A stretch of DNA of 64,000 nucleotides, from contig NZ_SDAK01000001.1 of NCBI RefSeq assembly GCF_004210295.1, positions 124,001-188,000 of the forward strand, given 5' to 3'. The stretch is from Lactococcus sp. S-13 (GTDB lineage: Bacteria; Bacillota; Bacilli; Lactobacillales; Streptococcaceae). The notes beneath the pieces are model-generated. The model was not told where the DNA came from and made no database searches. It saw nothing but the letters and a program-made list of their open reading frames with translations. The position numbers and the translations under genes are program-made. This document shows positions 30,339 to 40,332 of this stretch, piece after piece (within the stretch, counting starts at the first letter, position 1; each line of letters opens with the position of its first letter).

Positions 30339-31847
30339 ATGAATAAACGTGTAAAAATCGTCTCAACTCTTGGCCCAGCCGTTGAAACTCGCGGTGGAAA
30401 AAAATTCGGTGAAAAAGGATACTGGGGTGAAGAGCTTGATGTCGAAACATCAGCTAAAACAATCGCAACTTTGATTCAAGAAGGAGCTGATGTATTCCGT
30501 TTTAACTTCTCACACGGTAACCATGAAGAACAAGGCGCACGTATGGCAACAGTTCACCGCGCTGAAGAAATCGCTGGTCGTAAAGTTGGATTCTTGCTTG
30601 ATACTAAAGGTCCTGAAATGCGTACAGAAGTCTTCGAAGATGGTGCTGATGCAATCAACGTTTTAACAGGAGATAAATTCCGCGTTGCTACAAAACAAGG
30701 TTTGACATCAACTCCAGCTGTAATTGCTTTGAATGTTGCTGGTGGTCTTGATATCTTTGACGACGTTGAAGTTGGTCAAACAATCTTGATTGACGATGGT
30801 AAACTTGGTTTGACATTGACTGGTAAAGATGCAGCAACTCGTGAATTTGAAGTTGAAGCTCAAAACGACGGTGTTATTGGTAAACAAAAAGGTGTTAACA
30901 TCCCTAACACTAAAATTCCTTTCCCAGCACTTGCTGAACGTGACGATGCTGATATCCGTTTCGGTCTTTCACAACCTGGTGGAATCAACTTCATCGCAAT
31001 TTCATTTGTACGTACTGCAAGCGACGTTAAAGAAGTTCGTCGTATCTGTGAAGAAACAGGAAATCCACACGTACAACTTTTGGCTAAAATTGAAAACCAA
31101 CAAGGGATTGAAAATCTTGATGAAATCATCGAAGTTGCTGATGGTATCATGATTGCTCGTGGTGACATGGGTATCGAAGTTCCATTTGAAATGGTTCCAG
31201 TTTACCAAAAATTGATCATAAGCAAAGTTAACAAAGCAGGTAAAATCGTTGTTACAGCAACAAACATGCTTGAATCAATGACTTACAACCCACGTGCTAC
31301 ACGTTCTGAAATCTCAGACGTATTCAACGCTGTTATTGATGGTACTGATGCTACAATGCTTTCAGGTGAATCAGCTAACGGTAAATACCCACGTGAATCA
31401 GTTCGTACAATGGCAACTGTTAACAAAAACGCTCAAACAATGTTGAAAGAGTACGGACGTCTCCACCCAGAACGTTACGACAAATCAACTGTAACAGAAG
31501 TTGTTGCATCATCAGTAAAAAATGCTGCTGAAGCAATGGATGTTAAATTGATCGTTGCTTTGACAGAGTCAGGTAACACAGCACGTTTGATCTCTAAACA
31601 TCGTCCAGACGCAGACATTTTGGCTGTTACATTTGACGAAAAAGTTGAACGTGGTTTGATGATTAACTGGGGTGTTATCCCAATGATGATGGAACGTCCT
31701 GCATCAACTGACGATATGTTTGAAGTTGCTGAAAAAGCTGCTTTGGCATCAGGTTTGGTTGAATCTGGCGATAACATCATTATCGTTGCTGGTGTTCCAG
31801 TTGGTACTGGCCGCACAAACACAATGCGTATCCGCACTGTTAAATAA
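30339..31847 (+). CDS. pyk: Pyruvate kinase
   Basis: 502 residues, RBS AGGAGAAA. KIVSTLGPA start, RFNFSHGNHEEQ, the active-site IMIARGDMGIEVPFE and VTATNMLESM, and a C-terminal regulatory domain with ALTESGNTARLISK. It makes pyruvate and ATP from phosphoenolpyruvate; lactococcal enzymes are activated by fructose-1,6-bisphosphate. It lies 71 bases after pfk in the las operon. Confidence 0.98.
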   Translation: MNKRVKIVSTLGPAVETRGGKKFGEKGYWGEELDVETSAKTIATLIQEGADVFRFNFSHGNHEEQGARMATVHRAEEIAGRKVGFLLDTKGPEMRTEVFEDGADAINVLTGDKFRVATKQGLTSTPAVIALNVAGGLDIFDDVEVGQTILIDDGKLGLTLTGKDAATREFEVEAQNDGVIGKQKGVNIPNTKIPFPALAERDDADIRFGLSQPGGINFIAISFVRTASDVKEVRRICEETGNPHVQLLAKIENQQGIENLDEIIEVADGIMIARGDMGIEVPFEMVPVYQKLIISKVNKAGKIVVTATNMLESMTYNPRATRSEISDVFNAVIDGTDATMLSGESANGKYPRESVRTMATVNKNAQTMLKEYGRLHPERYDKSTVTEVVASSVKNAAEAMDVKLIVALTESGNTARLISKHRPDADILAVTFDEKVERGLMINWGVIPMMMERPASTDDMFEVAEKAALASGLVESGDNIIIVAGVPVGTGRTNTMRIRTVK

Positions 31848-31878
31848 TCATAAGTTTTAACAATTTTATAAGGCGATG

Positions 31879-31902
31879 ATGCCTGTCAGAAATGACAGGC
31901 AT
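31879..31902 (+). other. Strong hairpin between pyk and ldh
   Basis: ATGCCTGTCA-GAAA-TGACAGGCAT, a perfect 10-base stem with a GAAA tetraloop, followed by a weak T-rich stretch. It could be a leaky terminator or an mRNA processing or stabilising element setting the ldh level. Confidence 0.75.
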
Positions 31903-31964
31903 TATTGTTGAAAACGATTTTGTATTCTTTATACGTTTAAAAATAAGTAATTAATCTCATTTAA

Positions 31965-32972
<1,008 letters not shown>

Positions 32973-32984
32973 AAGATTTTAAAT

Positions 32985-33014
32985 AAAAAAGAGTTTCTAG
33001 AAACTCTTTTTTAT
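32985..33014 (+). terminator. Terminator of the las operon
   Basis: AAAAAGAGTTTCTAGAAACTCTTTTTT, perfect palindrome with T-run. Confidence 0.9.
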
Positions 33015-33048
33015 AATGCCCTCTCTTTACATTTAAAAATTTACGATA

Positions 33049-33080
33049 AAAAAAATCTGTCAAGCGACAGATTTTTTTTA
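33049..33080 (-). terminator. Terminator of the nucleoside transporter operon
   Basis: AAAAAATCTGTC-AAGC-GACAGATTTTTTT; read on the minus strand it ends the permease gene, overlapping its stop codon. Confidence 0.8.
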
Positions 33081-34031
33081 TTTTGTTTTGATATAATTCA
33101 CTCCATCAGCCTTAGGTGCAACTGCTTTACCAAGGAAGAGGGCGAGAACGATAATTGTAAAGACGTAAGGTGCCATTTGCAAGAACGAAGAAGGAATTTC
33201 TTTGATCCCTGGAATTTGGCCTCCAACAACGGCCAGTGATGTAAAAAGACCAAAGAGAAGTGATGAGAGCATTGCTCCGATTGGATTCCATTTCCCGAAA
33301 ATCATTGCTGCAAGAGAGATGAAACCTTGACCTGCGATTGTAGAAACGGCAAAGTTACCAGAGATTGCTTGAGCATAGATCGCTCCACCGATACCACCAA
33401 GTACACCAGAAAGAAGGACTCCAGCCCAACGATAAGCATAAACGTTGATTCCGAGCGTGTCAGCTGCTTGGGGATTTTCACCAACAGAACGCAAACGAAG
33501 ACCAAAGCGTGTTTTGAAAAGCACGTACCAAGCGAGAAAGGCAATAAGAATTGCTAAGAAACCAGGTAAAGAAGTTTGACTGAAAAAGATTTTACCAATC
33601 ACAGGAATTTTCGAAAGCAAAGGAACATTCCAGTAACCGATTTGTTCATTGATGTTAATTTGTCCTTGTTGATAAAGAACTTGAAGTAAGAACACACCCA
33701 AAGCTGGTGCCATTAAGTTAAGGACTGTCCCTGAAACGATATGGTCAGCACGAAGGTTAACGGTTGCTACAGCATGAAGTGAAGCAAAAATTGCTCCGAC
33801 TAAGGCGCCGAAAAGAATGGCAATCCAAGGGGTTAAACTACCGAAGATTCCTTCGGTTGTCAGATTGAAAACAACAGAGCTAAAAGCTCCGATGGTCATG
33901 ATACCTTCAAGACCAACGTTGACGATTCCGCCACGTTCTGAGAACACACCACCGATACTTGTGAAGATCAGAGGTGTTGAATAGATGAGCATATTTGCAA
34001 CGATAATTTGCAATGTATCTACGAGATTCAT
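33078..34031 (-). CDS. nupC: Nucleoside ABC transporter permease (NupC-like)
   Basis: 317 residues, about eight to nine membrane helices, with GGVFSERGGIVNVGLEGIM, the signature of BPD_transp_2 permeases of the purine/uridine (nup) importers, and GENPQAADTLGINV as the coupling helix. Its start overlaps the NupB stop by 4 bases. In L. lactis NupABC with BmpA imports all common nucleosides. The name follows that operon order. Confidence 0.87.
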   Translation of the reverse strand: MNLVDTLQIIVANMLIYSTPLIFTSIGGVFSERGGIVNVGLEGIMTIGAFSSVVFNLTTEGIFGSLTPWIAILFGALVGAIFASLHAVATVNLRADHIVSGTVLNLMAPALGVFLLQVLYQQGQININEQIGYWNVPLLSKIPVIGKIFFSQTSLPGFLAILIAFLAWYVLFKTRFGLRLRSVGENPQAADTLGINVYAYRWAGVLLSGVLGGIGGAIYAQAISGNFAVSTIAGQGFISLAAMIFGKWNPIGAMLSSLLFGLFTSLAVVGGQIPGIKEIPSSFLQMAPYVFTIIVLALFLGKAVAPKADGVNYIKTK

Positions 34032-35122
34032 GCTTTTTCTCCTTTCTTCTTAGCAGACTCAGCAGCTTTACTTGCTTTCGCTTTTGGTAAGATTACTTCA
34101 ATAACAAATCTTATAGCGATGAAGAAGATAATTGCAGCTGTAACGACTTGGACGATTTGTGGTGGAATCGAATCGTTCATCATACCAGGCGCTCCAGTTT
34201 GAAGCACTGAGAAAAGAAGACCAGCAAAGAGGATACCCACAGGATTGTTACCACCAAGAAGGGCAACAGCCATCCCGTTAAATCCAATGTCTAATGAACC
34301 AGATTGTGAAACAAAGTTTTGCATATAACCAAAGCCATAAACAACACCACCAAGTCCAGCAAGTGCTCCAGCGACAACCATAGCCATAACAATTGTACGT
34401 TTTGCTGAAATTCCTGCATATTCTGAAGCGTCGGGGTTAAGACCAACTGCCTTGATTTCAAAACCAAGTGTTGTTTTAGAAAAGACAATAGCCATAATTA
34501 CTAAGGCAATCAAAGCAATAATCAATCCGATGTTTAAAGTTGAGTTATTGGTTAAAGAAGACATCCATTGTGTTCGGAAAGAAGCATTGGCGCTAATGAG
34601 TTTGGTTTGGTCAGTTGTGTTTGCCATCAAGATATCTTTTTGGAACATATCATGAATCATGAAAGTTGAGAAAAAGAGGATGATGTAGTTTAACATAATT
34701 GTTGTAATAACTTCAGATGTCCCAAGGAGCGCACGCAGAACACCAGGAATGAAGCCCATCAATGCTCCAAAGAACATTCCGATAATCACAACGAGAGGGA
34801 TGAGAAGGATTCTTGGTAAATCTGGGAAGCTTAACGCAAACCACATTGAAGTAATCCAACCAGCTAGTGCTTGACCAGACATCCCAATGTTGAAAAGTCC
34901 GGCTTTCATTGCCACAGCAAAGGAGAGAGCAGTCAGAATCAACGGACCAGTCGTCTGCAAGGTTTCACCGATTGCTCGAGCATTTCCTAATGCTGAGATA
35001 AAGAGGTCTTCATAACCCCAAATTGGATTGTAGCCAAAGGCCAACATGATAATCGCACCCAAGACAAAGCCAAAGAAAATGGCAATGAGAGGGACGAGAA
35101 TTTTTTTTGTGTTACTGTTCAT
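34028..35122 (-). CDS. nupB: Nucleoside ABC transporter permease (NupB-like)
   Basis: 364 residues, multi-helix permease. AMKAGLFNIGMSGQALAGW is the matching signature for the second permease, and GLNPDASEYAGIS the coupling helix. Overlaps the ATPase gene by 11 bases and nupC by 4. It forms the membrane channel with NupC. The basic, Lys-rich C-terminus is cytoplasmic. Confidence 0.87.
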   Translation of the reverse strand: MNSNTKKILVPLIAIFFGFVLGAIIMLAFGYNPIWGYEDLFISALGNARAIGETLQTTGPLILTALSFAVAMKAGLFNIGMSGQALAGWITSMWFALSFPDLPRILLIPLVVIIGMFFGALMGFIPGVLRALLGTSEVITTIMLNYIILFFSTFMIHDMFQKDILMANTTDQTKLISANASFRTQWMSSLTNNSTLNIGLIIALIALVIMAIVFSKTTLGFEIKAVGLNPDASEYAGISAKRTIVMAMVVAGALAGLGGVVYGFGYMQNFVSQSGSLDIGFNGMAVALLGGNNPVGILFAGLLFSVLQTGAPGMMNDSIPPQIVQVVTAAIIFFIAIRFVIEVILPKAKASKAAESAKKKGEKA

Positions 35123-36635
35123 TGATATTACCTCCGACCATCAAAATACCGAGCTCTTGTTTAGTGGTTGTTTCAGGGCTTACAATCCCTTGAATATGAC
35201 CATCATGAATAACAGCGATTCGGTCGGAGACGTTAAGGATTTCATCGAGTTCAAAAGAAACGACGAGAACAGCTTTACCTTCATCACGAGCTTGGATGAG
35301 GCGTTTATGAATGTATTCAATCGCACCGACGTCAAGTCCTCGAGTAGGTTGAGAGACAATTAATAAGTCAGGGTTGCGGTCAATTTCACGGGCGATAATT
35401 GCTTTTTGCTGATTTCCGCCAGAGAGTGAAGCAGCAGAGACCCATTCACCAGCACCACGAACGTCAAATTCTGTCATCAGGTCACGGGCACGGCTATTGA
35501 TTTTAGTATAATCAAGGAAACCATATTTGCTCATTGGTGGACGGTAATAAGTTTGTAAAGCAATATTCTCGGCAACGGTCATTTCGAGAACTAAGCCATC
35601 ACGATGACGGTCTTCTGGAACGTGTCCTACGGATTGCTCAGTAATTTTCCGTGGTCGTTGATTAGTAATGTCTTTACCATGAAGTTTTACTGTTCCAGAA
35701 TCGACTTTCATCAAACCAGTGATTGCTTTGATCAGTTCAGTTTGCCCGTTACCATCAATTCCTGCAAGTCCAACGATCTCGCCTGCTCGAACGTCAAGGG
35801 ATAGTCCTTTGACTTTGAGAGAACCACGACTTTCTTTGACATTGAGGTCTTTTATTTCTAAAACAACATCTTTTGGATGAGCAGCTATTTTTTCAGTAAC
35901 GAAAGAAACGGAGCGACCAACCATGAGTTCAGCGAGTTGTTGATTGGTTTTATCTCCAAGTTCAACAGTCTCGATTGATTTTCCACGACGGATGACGGTG
36001 ATTCGATTTGCTACTGCACGAATTTCGTCAAGTTTGTGGGTGATGAGGACAATTGATTTACCTTCGTTAATCAGATTTTTCATAATCTTCATCAATTCGG
36101 TAATTTCAGCCGGAGTCAAGACGGCTGTTGGTTCATCAAAAATCAGAATATCTGCGCCACGGTAGAGTGTTTTCAAAATTTCTACCCGTTGCTGTTGACC
36201 GACAGAAATATCACGAATCAGTGCATCTGGTTCGACAGCGAGTCCGTAGCGCTCAGAAAGTTCGAGGATTTTTTTCTTGGCAGTTTTTAAATCAAGGTTA
36301 ATCCCTTTAGTGATTTCATTTCCAAGAATGATATTTTCTGCAACCGTGAAGGCATCAACCAACATAAAGTGTTGGTGAACCATTCCGATTCCGAGGTTTG
36401 CGGCTTTTGAGGGAGAATCGATTTTTTCCAATTTCCCTTTGACATGGACTTCGCCTTCGGTAGGCTCAAGGAGTCCTGAGAGGATGTTCATCAGGGTTGA
36501 CTTACCTGCACCGTTTTCACCGAGCAAAGCATGAATCTCGCCTTTCTTCAATTCAAAATTGATTTTGTCATTGGCAACAAAATCACCAAATCGTTTGGTG
36601 ACATCAATCATTTGAATGACATTTTCATTCGCCAT
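35112..36635 (-). CDS. nupA: Nucleoside ABC transporter ATPase, two ABC domains (NupA-like)
   Basis: 507 residues. Two ATPase halves: Walker A GENGAGKST near residue 38 with signature ISVGQQQRVE and DEPTAVLTP, then a second degenerate half (LAGIDGNGQTELI, LSGGNQQKAI, QPTRGLDVGA), the sugar/nucleoside RbsA-like layout. It drives NupBC. RBS AAGGAGCC. The substrate-binding lipoprotein BmpA, adjacent in L. lactis, is not next to it here. Confidence 0.9.
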   Translation of the reverse strand: MANENVIQMIDVTKRFGDFVANDKINFELKKGEIHALLGENGAGKSTLMNILSGLLEPTEGEVHVKGKLEKIDSPSKAANLGIGMVHQHFMLVDAFTVAENIILGNEITKGINLDLKTAKKKILELSERYGLAVEPDALIRDISVGQQQRVEILKTLYRGADILIFDEPTAVLTPAEITELMKIMKNLINEGKSIVLITHKLDEIRAVANRITVIRRGKSIETVELGDKTNQQLAELMVGRSVSFVTEKIAAHPKDVVLEIKDLNVKESRGSLKVKGLSLDVRAGEIVGLAGIDGNGQTELIKAITGLMKVDSGTVKLHGKDITNQRPRKITEQSVGHVPEDRHRDGLVLEMTVAENIALQTYYRPPMSKYGFLDYTKINSRARDLMTEFDVRGAGEWVSAASLSGGNQQKAIIAREIDRNPDLLIVSQPTRGLDVGAIEYIHKRLIQARDEGKAVLVVSFELDEILNVSDRIAVIHDGHIQGIVSPETTTKQELGILMVGGNINEQ

Positions 36636-36688
36636 AGTGGCTCCTTCTTTAAAAATAATGATGTAAATAAATAAAAATTACAAACTTA

Positions 36689-36694
36689 ATTATA
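36689..36694 (-). promoter_or_regulatory. Possible -10 of the nup operon
   Basis: TATAAT on the minus strand about 55 bases before the nupA start; -35 weak. Confidence 0.4.
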
Positions 36695-36807
36695 CCAAAA
36701 TTGTTGCTGATATGAAAGTGCTTTTAGAGTTTGTGAGTTATGCGCTTTCATGAAAGAAAAAATTTTCGGCAGAATTATTGAGTTTTTGAAAAAAATAACG
36801 CTTTCAA

Positions 36808-37623
36808 TTAATCTTTTCGTGTTAAAACATCAACCTCAATGCTGATGGTCACGGTCAGCTGTTTTTGTTGTTTCAGATTTTCAACGCCTGCGGGTTTGAT
36901 TTTCCAATAGTGTGGCGTCATCAAAAGAAGACTAAGTAAATCTTCAGTGTTTTCAATCTGAGTTTGATAGCTAAAGTGTTTTTGAGTAATGGTAAAACCT
37001 GGGAAATACTTGATACTGCTGGTTTTAGCTTTTTCATGGATTTCAGGATAAATGATATTTTTTAGCTCCATGAGGTGGTTGGCGGCTGCTCTGACGATAA
37101 TAACTCGGCCATCCTTGGTGAGTACCCGGTCGATTTCTGCGACGGAGTATTCGGCAAACATCGATAAAACGGTGTGGACAGAGTGGTCTGTGAATGGAAG
37201 ATTTGCGAAATTAGCAACGAGCCACTGCAATTCAGGATTTTTCTTTGCGGCCATCCGAACGCCTAGTTTTGAAATATCTAGACCGTAAAAATGAGGAGCA
37301 GCAGGGGCAAATTGGCGGTGGAAACGAGAGAGGTAATAGCCTTCACCGCAGCCAATATCAATGATTGTTTGCTCTGCAGAGAAAGTGTCGAGAAGAATTT
37401 GGTTAACATAGTCTGATAATTTTTCGTAATAGGCTTTCGCTAGAAAATTACGGCGGGCGTTCATCATCTCTTTGGAATCTCCGGCAGTTTTCTTAGCATT
37501 TAATAAGAGATTGAGATAGCCTTCTTTTGCTAGGTCGAAAGTATGTTTATTCACGCAACAATAGGTCTTTTCAGTTCGTTGGAGAAGCTGGTTACAGACC
37601 GGACATTTTAATGATTCACTCAT
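36808..37623 (-). CDS. rlmA: 23S rRNA (guanine) methyltransferase, RlmA family
   Basis: 271 residues. N-terminal zinc ribbon (CPVC...CCVNKHTFD), then a SAM-dependent methyltransferase: IIDIGCGEGYYLSRF, YGLDISKLGVRMA, VLSMFAEYSVAE. The family makes m1G745 or m1G748 in 23S rRNA; Gram-positive members usually modify G748 (tylosin contact). Own promoter region likely; a CTGACG half repeat lies just upstream. Confidence 0.9.
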   Translation of the reverse strand: MSESLKCPVCNQLLQRTEKTYCCVNKHTFDLAKEGYLNLLLNAKKTAGDSKEMMNARRNFLAKAYYEKLSDYVNQILLDTFSAEQTIIDIGCGEGYYLSRFHRQFAPAAPHFYGLDISKLGVRMAAKKNPELQWLVANFANLPFTDHSVHTVLSMFAEYSVAEIDRVLTKDGRVIIVRAAANHLMELKNIIYPEIHEKAKTSSIKYFPGFTITQKHFSYQTQIENTEDLLSLLLMTPHYWKIKPAGVENLKQQKQLTVTISIEVDVLTRKD

Positions 37624-37660
37624 TTAATTCTCCGAAATATAAAATTATTATGATATTATG

Positions 37661-37690
37661 AGAGAAAAATCGCTGACGTAATGATCAGCT
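37661..37690. repeat. CTGACG-family half site upstream of rlmA
   Basis: AGAGAAAAATCGCTGACGTAATGATCAGC between rqcH and rlmA. Confidence 0.6.
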
Positions 37691-37701
37691 CTTTCTTTTT
37701 C

Positions 37702-39327
37702 TCATTTTTTATTTAATTTACGTGATTTTATGACAGTTTCGTCAGGGGTGACACGGATGGTTTTTTCACGGTCATAGGTTACAAAACCAGGGGCTGTTCC
37801 AGTTGGCTTGTGCAATTTTTTAGCGTCTAGAACATCCACTTGAACCAGGTTGGAGCGACGAGCTTTGCTGAAATACGCAGCTAATTCGCCAGCAAAAGTG
37901 ATTGTTTCATCAGAAGGGTCAGGATTTCCTGTAATCAAAACATGGCTCCCAGGAATGTCTTTAACGTGAAACCACAAATCTCCGCGACGCGCCAGTTTAA
38001 AGCTGACCTGCTCGTTTTGCAAATTGTTTTTTCCGACTAAAATAATGGTGCCGTCAGCAGCTTGATACTTTTCAGGTGGAAGCATTTTTTGCTTTTTATT
38101 GCGGTATTTTTGCTTGATATAGCCGGTTTGAATGAGTTCTTCGCGAATATCTGCAATTTCAGGGACATCAGCGTTTTCCAAATTAGATTCGACTGATTCA
38201 AGGTAGTGAATGGTTTGCTTGGTGTTGGCAATTTGTTCGCCTAAAAATTTGACAGCTTGCTTCAATTTTTGATACCGGTGGAAGTAACGCTGGGCGTTTT
38301 GAGCAGGTGTCAAGGCAGGATTTAAAGCAATTTCTAAAGGCTCGTTTGTATAATAATTTTCTAATGTTACACTTATTTTATCATTCGGAACTTGATTTAA
38401 GAAAGTGTTCAATAATTCCCCTTTTTGGCGGAAAATTTCGGCATTGTCAGTTGCTGCCAATTCACGTTCTTGTTTTTTAAGTTTGTCACGATTTTTCTTG
38501 AGCTCATTTTGAATTTTTTTGATGACAGAAGCAGCGACCTGTTTCACCCGATCACGTTCAGCTTTGTCCGCATAGTAGTGATCAAGCATTTCTGACAAAG
38601 TGTCGAAACTTACGAAATCATCAGCCAATTTGATGCTCGAAAAAGTGTCGTTAGGGTAAATTGACGGCAAAAGCGTCAGCAATTTCTCTCTAAATTCACT
38701 GACGGAAAGTCCAGTCAAGGCCATTTTCGAATCGCGCCCAATGCCTTGAAATTTTTGCTGCAGTTGCTCAGTTTGGAGTGCCTCAAAAATCTGTTCATCT
38801 GTTGCTAAGAAAGGGTTGAGCGCTGAGTTTTCAGGAGGTGCAAGATAAGTCGAACCAGGTAAAATCGTTCGATATTGATTTTGGGAAAAACCGATATGCT
38901 TGATAGATTCAACAATTTTTTGCGATGTTTTTTCGAGCAAAATGATGTTGCTATGCTTGCCCATAATTTCGGCAATCAGTGCGATTTTCAAGCGATCACC
39001 AATTTCATCTTTGGTAGAAATATGGAAAATAATTTGCCGGTCGTTACCAACTTGTTCGATTTGCTCAATAAAAGCACCGGACAAATATTTTCGTAAAATC
39101 ATCACAAAATTATTAGGATTTTGTGGATTTTGAAAATCAGTTTGGGTCAATTGAACCCGACCAAAAACAGGATGAGCAGACAATAAAAGCTTTTGCGATT
39201 TCCCCGCAGCCCGCACCGTTAACACAAGTTCTTGATCGAAAGGTTGATTGATTTTTTGAATACGTCCACCAACAAGCGACTGCAATTCAGTCGTCATGTG
39301 ATGTAAAAAAATACCATCAAAGGACAT
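37702..39327 (-). CDS. rqcH: Ribosome quality-control protein RqcH (NFACT; formerly fibronectin-binding protein)
   Basis: 541 residues. NFACT-N domain from the start (MSFDGIFLHHMTTELQ), a helix-hairpin-helix and long coiled coil (residues about 265-420, Lys/Glu/Gln-rich), and the NFACT-R domain with DLWFHVKDIPGSHVLI. It binds 60S-type stalled nascent chain complexes and recruits alanyl-tRNA to add C-terminal alanine tails. It stands alone. CTGACG-like stretches occur within its coding sequence near 38664-38705. Confidence 0.93.
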   Translation of the reverse strand: MSFDGIFLHHMTTELQSLVGGRIQKINQPFDQELVLTVRAAGKSQKLLLSAHPVFGRVQLTQTDFQNPQNPNNFVMILRKYLSGAFIEQIEQVGNDRQIIFHISTKDEIGDRLKIALIAEIMGKHSNIILLEKTSQKIVESIKHIGFSQNQYRTILPGSTYLAPPENSALNPFLATDEQIFEALQTEQLQQKFQGIGRDSKMALTGLSVSEFREKLLTLLPSIYPNDTFSSIKLADDFVSFDTLSEMLDHYYADKAERDRVKQVAASVIKKIQNELKKNRDKLKKQERELAATDNAEIFRQKGELLNTFLNQVPNDKISVTLENYYTNEPLEIALNPALTPAQNAQRYFHRYQKLKQAVKFLGEQIANTKQTIHYLESVESNLENADVPEIADIREELIQTGYIKQKYRNKKQKMLPPEKYQAADGTIILVGKNNLQNEQVSFKLARRGDLWFHVKDIPGSHVLITGNPDPSDETITFAGELAAYFSKARRSNLVQVDVLDAKKLHKPTGTAPGFVTYDREKTIRVTPDETVIKSRKLNKK

Positions 39328-39351
39328 TTTGTGCCTCTTTTCATTTTGAAA

Positions 39352-39376
39352 GTTACTGACCTTTGCGTCAGTAAAT
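39352..39376. repeat. CTGACG-family inverted pair upstream of rqcH
   Basis: TTACTGACCTTTGCGTCAGTAA. Confidence 0.65.
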
Positions 39377-39464
39377 ATAAGAAAATTTTAAAATAATTCT
39401 AAGCTCATTTTACCAAAAAAAAGCAAATATTTCCTACATTTTCAAATCAAAAAAGCTGATAAAA

Positions 39465-39532
39465 TTTACGTCAGCAAAAAAGATGAGAGAAAATGCTGAC
39501 GGATTTGAAAAAATCATTTTCGTCAGTAAAAA
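39465..39532. repeat. CTGACG-family repeat cluster
   Basis: TTTACGTCAGCAAAAAAG, GAGAGAAAATGCTGACGGATTTG and CATTTTCGTCAGTAAAAAAG in about 70 bases between rqcH and the next gene. Confidence 0.75.
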
Positions 39533-39647
39533 AGGCGGCGATTAGAATTTATAAATCGGCTTTTGCCTGCAAAAAATGGTAAAATAGTAAAATAAGAAAC
39601 AGAAAATATACGAGCAGGCTCTAAAAGAGAAAACATAGGAAATTTAA

Positions 39648-40091
39648 ATGAGTAAAATAATCACAGTTTTTCAGCGAATTTTGCGTCTTGTGATGCTGAT
39701 TGTTGCCATTGCAATGCTTGGTGGGGCAGCATTTTTGATTGGCATCCACCAAAGTAATAAATATCTAGCGAAAACACCTGTTTCGGCGCAAATCATCCGT
39801 GGCGATGACGTTAAAGCCATTCATGCAGTCAAATATGAATTTGAAGGTAAAACTCACAAGCGGCGTCCCCTTGACGTTTATTTTCGAAAATTAGGTCAAG
39901 AAGGCGAAAAACTTACAGTTTATGTCGTCAATGCGCATCCTAATCGCGTTTTTATTTCCGAGAAGGGAGACGCTCTTATTGAGTCTGCCGCCTTGATTGG
40001 TGGTTGGAGTCTTGTTTTGCTTCTCATTTTATTTGGCGAACATCAACTTTTACGGCGAATGAAAATCCTGGAGCAAAGCGCTCAAAAATAA
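39648..40091 (+). CDS. Small membrane protein, DUF3592-like
   Basis: 147 residues. Membrane helices at each end (LRLVMLIVAIAMLGGAAFLIG and SAALIGGWSLVLLLILFG) around an exported beta-rich middle (TPVSAQIIRGDDVKAIHAVKYEFEGKTH...). This helix-beta-helix layout is typical of DUF3592 proteins. No known function. Followed by a terminator, so a single-gene unit. Confidence 0.6.
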   Translation: MSKIITVFQRILRLVMLIVAIAMLGGAAFLIGIHQSNKYLAKTPVSAQIIRGDDVKAIHAVKYEFEGKTHKRRPLDVYFRKLGQEGEKLTVYVVNAHPNRVFISEKGDALIESAALIGGWSLVLLLILFGEHQLLRRMKILEQSAQK

Positions 40092-40094
40092 CCT

Positions 40095-40133
40095 AAAAAT
40101 CAGCTATTCAAAAGGAATGGCTGATTTTTTTTG
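40095..40133 (+). terminator. Terminator after the DUF3592-like gene
   Basis: AAAAATCAGC...GCTGATTTTTTTT hairpin. Confidence 0.85.
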
Positions 40134-40332
40134 CTCAAAAAAGATAATCACTGAAATCATCAGAATATCTGAAATAGTCAGCAAAGGTCAAGGAAAATAT
40201 AAATAATTTTATGAAACTTTACAAAAAGATAGTGTATAAATGAAGTATGTAATGGATTACAAAAATAGACGAAACAACGTGACTGATCAGCACGGCACTT
40301 TCTGGAATAGAAAATTTGGAGGAAACGAAAAA

